Of a DNA stretch of 64,000 nt, positions 34,155 through 43,164 are shown in pieces. Numbering within the stretch: position 1 is the first letter of the stretch; every line of letters begins with the position of its first letter. Below the pieces are notes generated by a model. That model saw only the letters and a program-made list of their open reading frames with translations, was not told the origin of the DNA and ran no database searches. Made by a program: the position numbers and the translations under genes. This stretch comes from JBIQJD01 sp044507695 (GTDB lineage: Bacteria; Bacteroidota; Ignavibacteria; Ignavibacteriales; Ignavibacteriaceae): contig JBIQJD010000003.1 in the NCBI GenBank assembly GCA_044507695.1, positions 124,001-188,000 of the forward strand, given 5' to 3'.

Positions 34155-35480
34155 ATGCTACAAGATTACTTTCAACTAAAGAAATACAACTCCGATATTA
34201 AAACAGAAATTCTCGCGGGAATAACTACCTTTCTCGCAGCGATGTACATCATAATTGTTAATCCTTCAATCCTTTCTGCTGCAGGTTTGCCTTTCAGCGG
34301 AGTATTAACCGCAACAGTTATTATCAGCGCGTTCAGCAGTATTGCTATGGGAATTTATGCGCGCAACCCGATTCTTGTTGCACCGGGAATGGGGATCAAT
34401 GCATTCTTTACTTATTCTGTAGTAATTGGAATGGGAGTATCATGGGAGATTGCACTGGGAACGGTTTTCTGGTCCGGAGTGGTTTTTATTATTCTGTCTG
34501 TTTTTAACATCCGGACTCAAATAGTAAAATCAATACCCAAACAATTAAGATATGCAGTAGCAGCGGGGATTGGCTTATTCATTACATTTATTGGATTCAT
34601 CAATGCTAATTTTATTATTGATAATCCAGCTACTTTAATCAGCATAAATAATATCGATACTATAGTTCTGACATTTCTAATCGGTTTATTATTTACATCA
34701 GTATTGGTTATTAAAAGAATTAAAGGCGCTCTGATAATAGGAGTTATTTTTACAACACTTTTATCAATTCCAATCGGCAGATTGTACGGAGATGCTTCTC
34801 AGATAAATAACGGAGTTGCAACTCTTGTTACATGGAAAGGAATTATTGCACCTCCGGATTTCAGTTTATTATTTAAATTGGATTTAATTAACTCGCTTCA
34901 GTTTTCACTGTTGCCTGTTATATTCGCTTTTCTTTTTACAGATATGTTCGATTCACTATCAACGTTTATTGGAGTAGCAGAAGCTGCAGATTTAATGGAT
35001 GAAAATGGTGAACCACGCAATATTAAAGAATCGCTAATCGTTGATGCATGTTCAACATTGTTTTCCGGAATTTTTGGTACAAGCTCCGGAACTGCATATA
35101 TTGAATCAGCAACAGGTGTAGAGGAAGGAGGAAGAACAGGTTTAACAGCGGTTGCTGCGGGAATTTTATTTCTTCCTTTTATGTTCTTCTCACCTTTATT
35201 ATCAATCGTTCCTGCAATTGCAACTGCACCTGCATTAATTATTGTTGGCGCTTTTATGATGAAACCTGTTTTAAAAATCAATTGGGGAAAATATGATGAT
35301 GCCTTTCCTGCATTTTTAGGAATGATTCTTATTCCCCTAACGTATTCTATAACTCAGGGAATAATATGGGGATTTATTTCCTGGACAGTTATCAAACTGC
35401 TTACGGGAAAAAAAGAAGAAGTTAGCTGGATGTTGATTGTAATAGATATTTTTGCTGTTGCTGCGCTCATTTTAAAATAA
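34155..35480 (+). CDS. NCS2-family purine permease (AzgA-like)
   Basis: The 441-residue inner-membrane protein has 12-14 hydrophobic segments and AzgA-type signatures: the N-terminal EILAGITTFLAAMYIIIVNP, NPILVAPGMGINAFFTY, a central FAFLFTDMFDSLSTFIGVAE, and GTSSGTAYIESATGVEEGGRTG in the substrate-site loop. These proton symporters import guanine, hypoxanthine or adenine. Exact substrate cannot be told from the sequence. It follows the CapA-like gene by 14 bases, so the two may be co-transcribed. Confidence 0.92.
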   Translation: MLQDYFQLKKYNSDIKTEILAGITTFLAAMYIIIVNPSILSAAGLPFSGVLTATVIISAFSSIAMGIYARNPILVAPGMGINAFFTYSVVIGMGVSWEIALGTVFWSGVVFIILSVFNIRTQIVKSIPKQLRYAVAAGIGLFITFIGFINANFIIDNPATLISINNIDTIVLTFLIGLLFTSVLVIKRIKGALIIGVIFTTLLSIPIGRLYGDASQINNGVATLVTWKGIIAPPDFSLLFKLDLINSLQFSLLPVIFAFLFTDMFDSLSTFIGVAEAADLMDENGEPRNIKESLIVDACSTLFSGIFGTSSGTAYIESATGVEEGGRTGLTAVAAGILFLPFMFFSPLLSIVPAIATAPALIIVGAFMMKPVLKINWGKYDDAFPAFLGMILIPLTYSITQGIIWGFISWTVIKLLTGKKEEVSWMLIVIDIFAVAALILK

Positions 35481-35497
35481 TTTTAAAAGGAGGATAT

Positions 35498-36175
35498 ATG
35501 TTTATCGGTCACTTAGGTGCAGGGATGGCTGCAAAAAAAATTGAATCATCACCATCACTTGGTACTTACTTTTTAGCTGCACAATTTATTGATTTGCTGT
35601 GGCCTGTTTTTCTTTTGCTTGGAATTGAACATGTTGTTGTTCAACCCGGCGTAACTGAATTTACTCCGCTCAATTTTGTTTATTATCCTTTTTCACACAG
35701 CTTGTTTGCCGTCTTAATTTGGGGAGTTTTATTTGCTCTCTTTTATTTTTTTCTTAAAAGAAATTTTAAAGCATCTCTTTTGCTTGGCATTCTTGTGTTA
35801 AGCCATTGGATTCTTGATTTTATCACACATATTCCTGATTTGCCCATATTTCCCTGGTCAGATATTAAAGTTGGTTTGGGATTATGGAATTCAATTCCGC
35901 TTACAATTATTGTTGAAGGAATTTTCTTTTTGCTTGGTGTGATACTTTATTCTTCTGCAGCTAAATCAAAAAATAAAACCGGAATATATGCATACTGGAG
36001 CCTTCTGATATTTCTTGTAGTAATTTACATTTCAAACATTGCAGGTCCGCCGCCGCCTGATGAACAAACAATTGGCTTCGTTGGTTTATCTCAATGGCTG
36101 CTGGTAGCATGGGGTTACTGGATTGATAGAAACAGGGTAACTTTAAATCAAAATAAAACTTTTACAGAAGGATGA
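35498..36175 (+). CDS. Integral membrane protein, YdjM/DUF457-like
   Basis: The 225-residue protein has five or six membrane segments with conserved His/Asp in loops: FIGHLGAGMAAKK at the N-terminus, YPFSHSLFAVLIWG, then VLSHWILDFITHIPDLP. The pattern His ... His-Ser ... His-x3-Asp-x3-His is that of the YdjM-type membrane-bound putative metal-dependent hydrolases. No activity is established for the group. AAAGGAGG before the ATG gives a strong ribosome binding site. It follows the permease after 17 bases. Confidence 0.72.
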   Translation: MFIGHLGAGMAAKKIESSPSLGTYFLAAQFIDLLWPVFLLLGIEHVVVQPGVTEFTPLNFVYYPFSHSLFAVLIWGVLFALFYFFLKRNFKASLLLGILVLSHWILDFITHIPDLPIFPWSDIKVGLGLWNSIPLTIIVEGIFFLLGVILYSSAAKSKNKTGIYAYWSLLIFLVVIYISNIAGPPPPDEQTIGFVGLSQWLLVAWGYWIDRNRVTLNQNKTFTEG

Positions 36176-36289
36176 ATAGCTATTGAATAATCTTTTTAGA
36201 TTAAATTTAGCAGTTTATACTATCAAGTGTTTTGTTCATTTAAGATTGATACTTCTATATGAGGTTCAGAATGAAAAGGGAGGAATAAT

Positions 36290-38323
36290 ATGATGCGCAA
36301 ATTAATTTCTGTTGTATTTGTTATAGCATTTCAATTTCTACAGGCGCAAAATCTGCAAATCACTTCACCGGATGAAAAAATTGCAATCTCTTTTCAGCTT
36401 GATGAAGGTGTTCCATTATATAACGTATCTCGCAACGGAACAGAGATAATCAAAAAATCAAAACTTGGTTTTATAATAAAAGATCAAAAACCATTGGATG
36501 GTAATTTCAAAATAGAATCTCATGAGATCAATTCTTTTGATGAAACATGGACGCAGGTTTGGGGAGAAGAAAAAAATATCCGTAATCATTTTAATCAGCT
36601 TAAAGTTTCACTCACAGATGATTCATCTCCCAAAAGAGAACTGAATATTTTTTTCAGAGCCTATGATGATGGAATAGCTTTCAGATATGAAATTCCTGAA
36701 CAGGAGTCATTCAACAATTTTGAAATAATGGATGAACTAACAGAGTTTGTTTTAACCGGCAATTACAGTTCATGGTGGATTAAAGCATATCAATGGAACC
36801 GATATGAATATCTTTATCAAAATTCTCCATTAGATGGAATTGATACGGTTCATACACCTTTTACTGTTGAAGTTAATGATAGTTTATATTTGAGTTTTCA
36901 TGAAGCTGCACTTGTTGATTATTCAAGTTTAACACTTGAAAATATGGGCAATCATGTTTTAAAAGCTAATCTTGTTCCCTGGAGTGATGGAACAAAGGTT
37001 AAAGCTTCTGCCCCAATGAAATCGCCATGGCGCACAGTTCAGATCTCTGAAACTCCCGGTGGATTAATTACTTCTTATCTGATTTTAAATCTGAATGAGC
37101 CAAATAAACTTGATTATATTTCATGGATTAAGCCGCAAAAGTATATTGGAATCTGGTGGGAAATGCACATCAATAAATCAACATGGGCTTCCGGTGAAAA
37201 GCATGGCGCTACTACAGAAAATACAAAACGCTACATTGATTTTGCGGCCAAACATGGTTTTGATGGTGTACTTGTTGAAGGCTGGAATGAAGGCTGGGAT
37301 GGTGATTGGACTGCAAACGGTGAAATTTTCAGTTTTACAAAATCCTATCCTGATTTTAATCTTGATGATGTAACAGATTATGCCGCATCAAAAGGAGTTA
37401 AACTGATTGGGCACCATGAAACAGGTGCTGCTGTTTTGAATTATGAAAAACAAATGGAAGATGCATTTGCACTTTATCATAAGCATGGGGTGAATACTGT
37501 AAAAACCGGTTATGTTGGATGGGGACAAAATATCAAACGGGTTGATGAGGAGGGAAATATTCAGAAGGAATGGCATCATGGACAATTTATGGTGAGGCAT
37601 TATCAAAAAGTTGTTGAGACTGCAGCAAAATATCATATTATGATTGATGCTCATGAACCAATTAAAGATACCGGACTGCGAAGAACCTGGCCTAACTTTA
37701 TGACTCGTGAAGGTGCACGCGGACAGGAATATGATGCATGGAGTGATGACGGCGGAAACCCTCCTGATCATACTACAATCATCCCTTTTACAAGATTGCT
37801 TTCCGGGCCGATGGACTTTACACCGGGAATTTTTGATATATTGTTTGAAGACGATCCTCCGGTTGATAACCGTGTGAACACAACTCTCGCAAAACAGCTT
37901 GCTCATTATGTAGTACTTTACAGCCCGCTTCAAATGGCTGCTGATCTTCCTGAAAATTATGAAGCTAATCTTGGTGCATTTAAATTTATTAAAGATGTTC
38001 CGGTTGATTGGGAATTTACAAGGGTACCCAATGCAAAGATTGGGGATTATATAACAATTGTTAGAAAAGATAGAAGCAGCGAAGACTGGTATTTGGGAAG
38101 TATAACAGATGAGAATGCAAGGAATTTAAAAGTTAAATTAGATTTTTTAACGCCGGGGAAAAAATACACTGCCGAGATATATAAAGATGGAGCAAACGCT
38201 GATTGGAAAACTAATCCGCTTGAAATTGAAATCACTTCTCAGATAGTTGACAGCAATACTGAAATGGAATTGAAACTTGCACCGGGAGGAGGGCAGGCAA
38301 TAAGATTTTCACCTGCAAAATAA
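36290..38323 (+). CDS. Glycoside hydrolase family 97, probable inverting alpha-glucosidase
   Basis: The 677-residue protein has a signal peptide (to about LQAQ, residue 20). An N-terminal beta-sandwich starts with ITSPDEKIAISFQLDEG, a central TIM barrel from about 270 has WWEMHINKSTWASG, and a C-terminal beta domain ends at APGGGQAIRF. In the barrel, MIDAHEPIKDTGLRRTWPN carries the Glu matching the general base of SusB, and KTGYVGW has Gly where retaining members have the Asp nucleophile. This points to the inverting, SusB-like type acting on alpha-glucans. The enzyme is likely periplasmic. AAAGGGAGG precedes the ATG, and a terminator-like hairpin follows. Confidence 0.9.
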   Translation: MMRKLISVVFVIAFQFLQAQNLQITSPDEKIAISFQLDEGVPLYNVSRNGTEIIKKSKLGFIIKDQKPLDGNFKIESHEINSFDETWTQVWGEEKNIRNHFNQLKVSLTDDSSPKRELNIFFRAYDDGIAFRYEIPEQESFNNFEIMDELTEFVLTGNYSSWWIKAYQWNRYEYLYQNSPLDGIDTVHTPFTVEVNDSLYLSFHEAALVDYSSLTLENMGNHVLKANLVPWSDGTKVKASAPMKSPWRTVQISETPGGLITSYLILNLNEPNKLDYISWIKPQKYIGIWWEMHINKSTWASGEKHGATTENTKRYIDFAAKHGFDGVLVEGWNEGWDGDWTANGEIFSFTKSYPDFNLDDVTDYAASKGVKLIGHHETGAAVLNYEKQMEDAFALYHKHGVNTVKTGYVGWGQNIKRVDEEGNIQKEWHHGQFMVRHYQKVVETAAKYHIMIDAHEPIKDTGLRRTWPNFMTREGARGQEYDAWSDDGGNPPDHTTIIPFTRLLSGPMDFTPGIFDILFEDDPPVDNRVNTTLAKQLAHYVVLYSPLQMAADLPENYEANLGAFKFIKDVPVDWEFTRVPNAKIGDYITIVRKDRSSEDWYLGSITDENARNLKVKLDFLTPGKKYTAEIYKDGANADWKTNPLEIEITSQIVDSNTEMELKLAPGGGQAIRFSPAK

Positions 38324-38330
38324 TTATTAA

Positions 38331-38371
38331 AAGAGCTGACAAAAAATTCAAATACATTTTTGCCAGCTCTT
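38331..38371. terminator. Bidirectional terminator-like hairpin between GH97 and a small membrane protein
   Basis: AAGAGCTG-A-CAAAAA (from 38331) pairs with TTTTTG-C-CAGCTCTT (to 38371), 14 pairs with one internal mismatch and a loop of about 11 bases. The A and T runs sit inside the stem, so it could end transcription of both convergent genes. Confidence 0.6.
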
Positions 38372-38385
38372 AATAATCACTAAAG

Positions 38386-38532
38386 CTACAATGTTCTCCT
38401 GCCTTTAATGAAATTAATAACTATCACTATTAAAGCAATCACCAGAAGTACATGGATTATTCCGCCGGCAAAATTGAGGATTAATCCCAACAGCCAGATT
38501 GCTAACAATATCACTGCTATTGTCCAAAGCAT
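38386..38532 (-). CDS. Small hydrophobic membrane protein, lmo0937 family
   Basis: A 48-residue protein, too short for most gene finders, is encoded on the minus strand: MLWTIAVILLAIWLLGLIL opens it and INFIKGRRTL ends it. The Leu-Trp-Thr-Ile start, two hydrophobic helices separated by Asn-Phe-Ala-Gly-Gly, and the short basic tail are the pattern of the lmo0937 family, widespread and of unknown function, often linked to envelope stress. The ATG at 38532 is preceded by AAGGAG at a good distance. It is convergent with GH97 across the hairpin above. Confidence 0.82.
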   Translation of the reverse strand: MLWTIAVILLAIWLLGLILNFAGGIIHVLLVIALIVIVINFIKGRRTL

Positions 38533-38734
38533 CGTTTCTCCTTATTAAAATTATAGCTCAGTAATTTTAAGAAATCATTAAATCAGAAAATGTGTTCAAA
38601 ATTAAAATGAATATTTGCTATGACATAGCACTAGGTGAAGGAGCAGTTTTCAGAAAGAATACATGAACAAAAATTTTTGTAATTTGGTATGAAAATTTAA
38701 GCTATTAGATTTATTTTTTGTTTAAGAATGAATT

Positions 38735-38926
38735 ATGAAATTCATAAAGCAATTTTATAAATATTATTTTATAGATAGCATAAAGATTGTTAAAGAATCC
38801 GGATTTAAAGAACTACTTAAAAAAAGAGGCTGGAAATTTCTACTGATTATTATTTCATATTACATTGTTCGTGATTCAATTTTATATATAATTATTCCTT
38901 ACCTGATTGCAATAGGATTATTTTAA
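38735..38926 (+). CDS. Small membrane protein of unknown function
   Basis: This 63-residue frame encodes a basic, aromatic N-terminal half (KFIKQFYKYYFIDSIKIVK) and two hydrophobic stretches (FLLIIISYYIVRD and LYIIIPYLIAIGLF) that would form one or two membrane helices. No family was recognised and the ribosome binding site is weak. Typical bacterial composition and the positive-inside pattern favour a real gene, but it is uncertain. The next gene starts 37 bases later. Confidence 0.5.
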   Translation: MKFIKQFYKYYFIDSIKIVKESGFKELLKKRGWKFLLIIISYYIVRDSILYIIIPYLIAIGLF

Positions 38927-38963
38927 TATCAATTAAAAATTTAATCATAACCATGGTAGAAAT

Positions 38964-39578
38964 ATGAAAAACACAGATGCAAGAGTGGACCGATACATTG
39001 ATAAATCCGCTGAATTTGCACAGCCTATCTTAAAATATCTTAGAGAAATAATTCATCAAGCATGCCCGGAAGTAACTGAAACAATTAAATGGAGTTTTCC
39101 AAATTTTGATTACAAGGGTCCGTTATGCTCAATGGCAGCGTTCAAACAACATTGTGCTTTCAGTTTTTGGAAAGCATCACTGATGTCTGATCCGGATAAA
39201 ATATTTTCTGCTTCAAGTGGAAATGCAATGGGGCATTTAGGAAGAATTACAAGTATAAAAGATCTTCCGCCAAAAAAAGTGCTGCTTAAATATTTAAAAG
39301 AAGCAGTGAAGTTAAATGAAGAAGGAAAGAAGGTAGTCAGAAAATCTGGCTCAAAAGAGAAGAAAGAATTGATTGTGCCGGAAGATTTAATAAAAGCACT
39401 CAAGAAAAATAAAAATGCTTTACCTGCTTTTGAAAACTTCAGCTACAGCCATAAAAAAGAGTATGTTGAATGGATAACTGAAGCTAAAACAGAAGCAACC
39501 CGGAATAAACGTATTCAAACTGCTGTTGAATGGATTTCAGAAGGGAAATCGAGAAACTGGAAATATATGAAAAAGTAA
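38964..39578 (+). CDS. YdeI/OmpD-associated family protein (DUF1801)
   Basis: The 204-residue protein begins with a DUF1801-type domain (VDRYIDKSAEFAQPILKYLR, then EVTETIKWSFPNFDYKG and SMAAFKQHCAFSFWK) and ends with a helical OmdA-like domain rich in Lys/Glu (FENFSYSHKKEYVEWI, then TEATRNKRIQTAVEWI). YdeI-type proteins are small cytoplasmic or surface-associated proteins of unclear biochemistry, some linked to stress and antimicrobial peptide resistance. No signal peptide is present. It is convergent with prfC. Confidence 0.88.
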   Translation: MKNTDARVDRYIDKSAEFAQPILKYLREIIHQACPEVTETIKWSFPNFDYKGPLCSMAAFKQHCAFSFWKASLMSDPDKIFSASSGNAMGHLGRITSIKDLPPKKVLLKYLKEAVKLNEEGKKVVRKSGSKEKKELIVPEDLIKALKKNKNALPAFENFSYSHKKEYVEWITEAKTEATRNKRIQTAVEWISEGKSRNWKYMKK

Positions 39579-39613
39579 TTCGAATTAATTTCCCTTTACT
39601 GATCACAAAAAGA

Positions 39614-41233
39614 TTAAGAACCAACTTTTTTTAATTCCATCATATCATCAAATGGAATATCACTTAATTCAATTTTAGGATATTTCTCATTGAAATAATT
39701 TAATGACCATTCACTCGTAAGCAAAAGTACTGTTCTTTCTTCTGAATCAGAGGCAAGTGCTGCACCCGCGGGTAAAATTAATTGGGAAAGAACAGCATCA
39801 TCAGTTTCAGGAGAAATCCACCGCAGAACTTTCCAGTTTGTTTGCTCCATTCTTGATTCAGCACCATATTCATCCTGCAATCTGTACTGCACTACTTCAA
39901 ACTGAAGCGGGCCAACAGCACCAAGCAGAGGAATTTTCTGATGATGATTTTTCAGGTAGAAAGCCTGAATAACTCCTTCCTGTAAAAGTTGATCCAAACC
40001 ATCTCTGAATTTTTTATAATTAGATGGATTTGGATTATGCAGGAACACAAAATACTCAGGAGCAAATTTTGGAATTTCTGAATAAAGTATTGAAAGATCT
40101 TCTGTAATTGTATCTCCGATTCCGAAATTACTGTTGCCCACAAATCCAATTATATCTCCTGCATATGCTTCATCAATTGTTTCTCTATCCTGCCCAAAAA
40201 GTTTTTGTGAATTTGATAAACGGATTTTCTTTCCTGAACTTCCGTGGAATGCCTGCATATCCCGCTCAAACTTTCCTGAACAAATTCTCATGAAGGCAAT
40301 TCTGTCTCTGTGCTTTGGATCCATATTTGCCTGAATCTTAAAAACAAATCCGGAAAAAATTTCTTTCTCCGGTTTGATTTCACCGGCACTGCTTTTCCTT
40401 GGCGCAGGCGGAACTGCATATTCAAGAAAACCATCAAGTAAAAGCTGAACGCCAAAATTATTCATTGCGCTTCCGAAAAATACAGGAGTTAATTTACCGG
40501 CATGAACAGCCGTCTTATCAAATTCCTCTCCAGCTGAATCAAGCATCTCTAATTCTTCAACGGTTTTTTCAAATATTGTTTTGCTCAATTTTTCCTGTAC
40601 AAACGGATCTGTTATATCGAGAATAGAAACCGGAGCTTTATAAACTCCGCCGGTAGTTTTTTCAAAGAGGTGAAGCTGTTTATTCATACGGTCAAAAACT
40701 CCCTTGAAATCAATTCCTGTTCCCAATGGATAATTCATCGGAAAAGCGCCAATCCCGAGAATCTTTTCAAGTTCATCAATTAACTCAAGTGGTTCTTTCG
40801 TTGGACGATCTAATTTATTTATAAAAGTGAAAATAGGAATTTCTCTTTTTCGGCAGACTTCAAACAGTTTTTTGGTTTGTGCTTCAATACCTTTTGCTGC
40901 ATCAATAACCATTACAACCGCATCAACAGCGGTTAAAACTCTGTATGTATCTTCTGAAAAATCCTCATGCCCCGGAGTATCGAGCAGATTTATTTTGTAA
41001 CCTTTATAATCAAACTGCAGAACGGTTGAACTGATAGAAATCCCGCGTTTGCGTTCCAGTTCCATCCAATCAGAAGTAGATTTGCGCTGATTTTTCCTGG
41101 CTGTTACAGATCCGGCAAGCTGAACAGCGCCGCCGTAAAGCAGGAATTTTTCAGTTAAGGTTGTTTTACCTGCATCAGGGTGAGAGATAATTGCAAAGGT
41201 TCTTCTTTTATTAATTTCTTTTAATAAACTCAT
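39614..41233 (-). CDS. prfC: Peptide chain release factor 3
   Basis: RF3 is a translational GTPase that removes RF1/RF2 from the ribosome after peptide release. The 539-residue protein is full length: G1 loop SHPDAGKTTLTEK near residue 18, switch region RGISISSTVLQF, G3 LDTPGHEDFSEDTY, and G4 FINKLDRPTKEP. The middle beta-barrel and C-terminal RF3 domain follow (FVFLHNPNPSNYKKFRDG, then PLLGAVGPLQFEV). It is a single gene on the minus strand with a 213-base gap to the divergent hpn operon. Confidence 0.95.
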   Translation of the reverse strand: MSLLKEINKRRTFAIISHPDAGKTTLTEKFLLYGGAVQLAGSVTARKNQRKSTSDWMELERKRGISISSTVLQFDYKGYKINLLDTPGHEDFSEDTYRVLTAVDAVVMVIDAAKGIEAQTKKLFEVCRKREIPIFTFINKLDRPTKEPLELIDELEKILGIGAFPMNYPLGTGIDFKGVFDRMNKQLHLFEKTTGGVYKAPVSILDITDPFVQEKLSKTIFEKTVEELEMLDSAGEEFDKTAVHAGKLTPVFFGSAMNNFGVQLLLDGFLEYAVPPAPRKSSAGEIKPEKEIFSGFVFKIQANMDPKHRDRIAFMRICSGKFERDMQAFHGSSGKKIRLSNSQKLFGQDRETIDEAYAGDIIGFVGNSNFGIGDTITEDLSILYSEIPKFAPEYFVFLHNPNPSNYKKFRDGLDQLLQEGVIQAFYLKNHHQKIPLLGAVGPLQFEVVQYRLQDEYGAESRMEQTNWKVLRWISPETDDAVLSQLILPAGAALASDSEERTVLLLTSEWSLNYFNEKYPKIELSDIPFDDMMELKKVGS

Positions 41234-41446
41234 AATAATTTTTAAATTCTTGTGGATAAATAATTAAAAGGCAGCGGGCAAGGATGTGCGGCTAATAGAA
41301 AAATTCGATTCCCGAAAGTTGTAATGAGGTATTAAAGTAAATATATTTTTTCATCTGAAAGAATGCCGGTTTTTTTGATGGACAAAAATAACTAATTTTA
41401 TTATGAAATTATAGCTGCAAACAGCAAATGCACGGAAGAAAATCTA

Positions 41447-42325
41447 ATGCCCTTTCAAACTCATACGGAAACCCCATCAACAAAATTTTCAACTGATGCT
41501 GCGTACCGTGAAGCAATTGCATTTGCTTCAAGCCATTATGAAAATTTTCCTGTAGTTTCTTTTTTGCTTCCACGTAAGCTGAAGAAAGATGTTGCTGTTA
41601 TTTACTGGTTTGCACGCACTGCTGATGATATTGCGGATGAAGGAAATGCCGGCATTGAAGAGAGGCTCCAAAAACTTAATCACTTTGAACAGAGGTTAAC
41701 AGAACTGCTTAATGGCTTTCCGGCAAATGCCCTGGAATATGCCCTGGCTGAAACAATACACAATAATAAATTAACATCAGATTTATTTTATGATCTTCTC
41801 TCTGCTTTCAAACAGGATGCAGCTAAAACAAACTTTGAAACATTTAATGACATTTTATTTTACTGCAAACATTCTGCAAATCCTGTTGGAAGATTAATCC
41901 TTGAATTATTTAAAATACGGGATGAAGAAGCTTTTTTTTATTCTGATAAAATCTGTACAGCGCTGCAGTTAACAAATTTTTATCAGGATGCTCAATTAGA
42001 TTTTCAGCGCGGGCGTGTGTATTTTCCATTAGAAGAAATAAAGCAGTTTGATGTTGATCAAAATTTAGTTGTATTAAATGAAAATTATTCTAACTTGATG
42101 AAAATGGTTGAACATAATGTTAACAGGGCACAATCATTTTTTGATGAAGGCAAAAATATTTTACATTTTCTTAAGGGAAGATTAAAATTTGAAATTAAAT
42201 GGACAATCTACGGTGGAGAAGCTATTCTTGAAAAGATCAGGAAAAATAATTACAACATTTTTGCTGCCCGCCCGGTCTTATCAAAAAGAAGCATGATTTC
42301 ATTATTATTTAAATCATTACTATGA
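41447..42325 (+). CDS. hpnC: Hydroxysqualene synthase HpnC
   Basis: HpnC converts presqualene diphosphate to hydroxysqualene in the three-enzyme bacterial squalene pathway. The 292-residue all-helical protein has HYENFPVVSFLLPRKL near the N-terminus, characteristic of HpnC rather than HpnD, the first aspartate-rich motif in ARTADDIADEGN and the second region in NFYQDAQLDFQRGRVYFP. GGAAG precedes the ATG. It overlaps hpnD by four bases (ATGA), and hpnE follows, forming a tight operon. Confidence 0.92.
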   Translation: MPFQTHTETPSTKFSTDAAYREAIAFASSHYENFPVVSFLLPRKLKKDVAVIYWFARTADDIADEGNAGIEERLQKLNHFEQRLTELLNGFPANALEYALAETIHNNKLTSDLFYDLLSAFKQDAAKTNFETFNDILFYCKHSANPVGRLILELFKIRDEEAFFYSDKICTALQLTNFYQDAQLDFQRGRVYFPLEEIKQFDVDQNLVVLNENYSNLMKMVEHNVNRAQSFFDEGKNILHFLKGRLKFEIKWTIYGGEAILEKIRKNNYNIFAARPVLSKRSMISLLFKSLL

Positions 42326-43164
42326 TTGAATCAGCAAAAGATATAGCGCAAAAAAGCAACAGCAGTTTTTATTATGCATTCAATCTGCTGCCAGCACAAA
42401 AGCGGGATGCAATGAATACCGTTTATGCTTTCTGCCGTGAAACTGATGACATTGTTGATGAAGGAAATGAACCAGATGATCTTAAATATGAAAAACTGCA
42501 CAAGTGGAGAATTGAGTTAGAAAAAGCATTCAGCGGGCATTCTGATTTTACATTGCTGAATAAACTTGCCAGAACAATCAGCCATTTTAACATTCCCGTT
42601 GAACCGTTTTTTGAGTTGATAAAGGGAATGGAAATGGATCTTCAGAAAAAAAGATATTTATCATTTGATGATCTTAAACTTTACTGCTACAGGGTTGCTT
42701 CAACAGTTGGATTAATGTGTATTGAAATTTTTGGATACCGCCATAAATCAGCGAAAGATTTTGCCGTTAATCTTGGAATTGCACTTCAGCTTACAAATAT
42801 TCTTAGAGATGTTAAGAAGGATTCACTGAAAGGAAGAATTTATCTTCCGCAGGAAGATTTGTTGAGGTTTAATTATTCTGAAGCGGATATTTTGAATCAT
42901 AAGTACAGCCCTGAATTTATAAACCTCATGAGTTATGAAGCATCAAGAGCGCAGCAGTTTTTTGATGAAGCAACTTCTAATCTTCACCTTGATGATAAAG
43001 CCTCAATGTTTGCGGCAAGAGCAATGCAGCATATCTATTCAAAACTTCTTGTTAAAATAAGAGAGGCAAATTATAACGTTTACCAAAAAAATGTTAAGGT
43101 TACAAAGATTGAAAAAGTGGGGATCTCTCTTGGCGTTTGGGCAAAATACAGTTTAGTTTATTAA
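42322..43164 (+). CDS. hpnD: Presqualene diphosphate synthase HpnD
   Basis: HpnD joins two farnesyl diphosphate molecules to presqualene diphosphate. The 280-residue protein carries SSFYYAFNLLPAQKRDAM at the N-terminus, the first aspartate-rich motif in FCRETDDIVDEGN, YCYRVASTVGLM and the second motif in QLTNILRDVKKDSLKGRIYLP, all standard for the HpnD branch of the squalene/phytoene synthase family. It overlaps hpnC by four bases and hpnE by one base (TAATG), consistent with coupled translation. Confidence 0.93.
   Translation: MIESAKDIAQKSNSSFYYAFNLLPAQKRDAMNTVYAFCRETDDIVDEGNEPDDLKYEKLHKWRIELEKAFSGHSDFTLLNKLARTISHFNIPVEPFFELIKGMEMDLQKKRYLSFDDLKLYCYRVASTVGLMCIEIFGYRHKSAKDFAVNLGIALQLTNILRDVKKDSLKGRIYLPQEDLLRFNYSEADILNHKYSPEFINLMSYEASRAQQFFDEATSNLHLDDKASMFAARAMQHIYSKLLVKIREANYNVYQKNVKVTKIEKVGISLGVWAKYSLVY

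Noticed and set aside
41295..41325. Sequence resembling a tRNA T-arm (ATTCGATTCCC) upstream of hpnC
   Set aside because: No acceptor, D-arm or anticodon arm can be folded around it.
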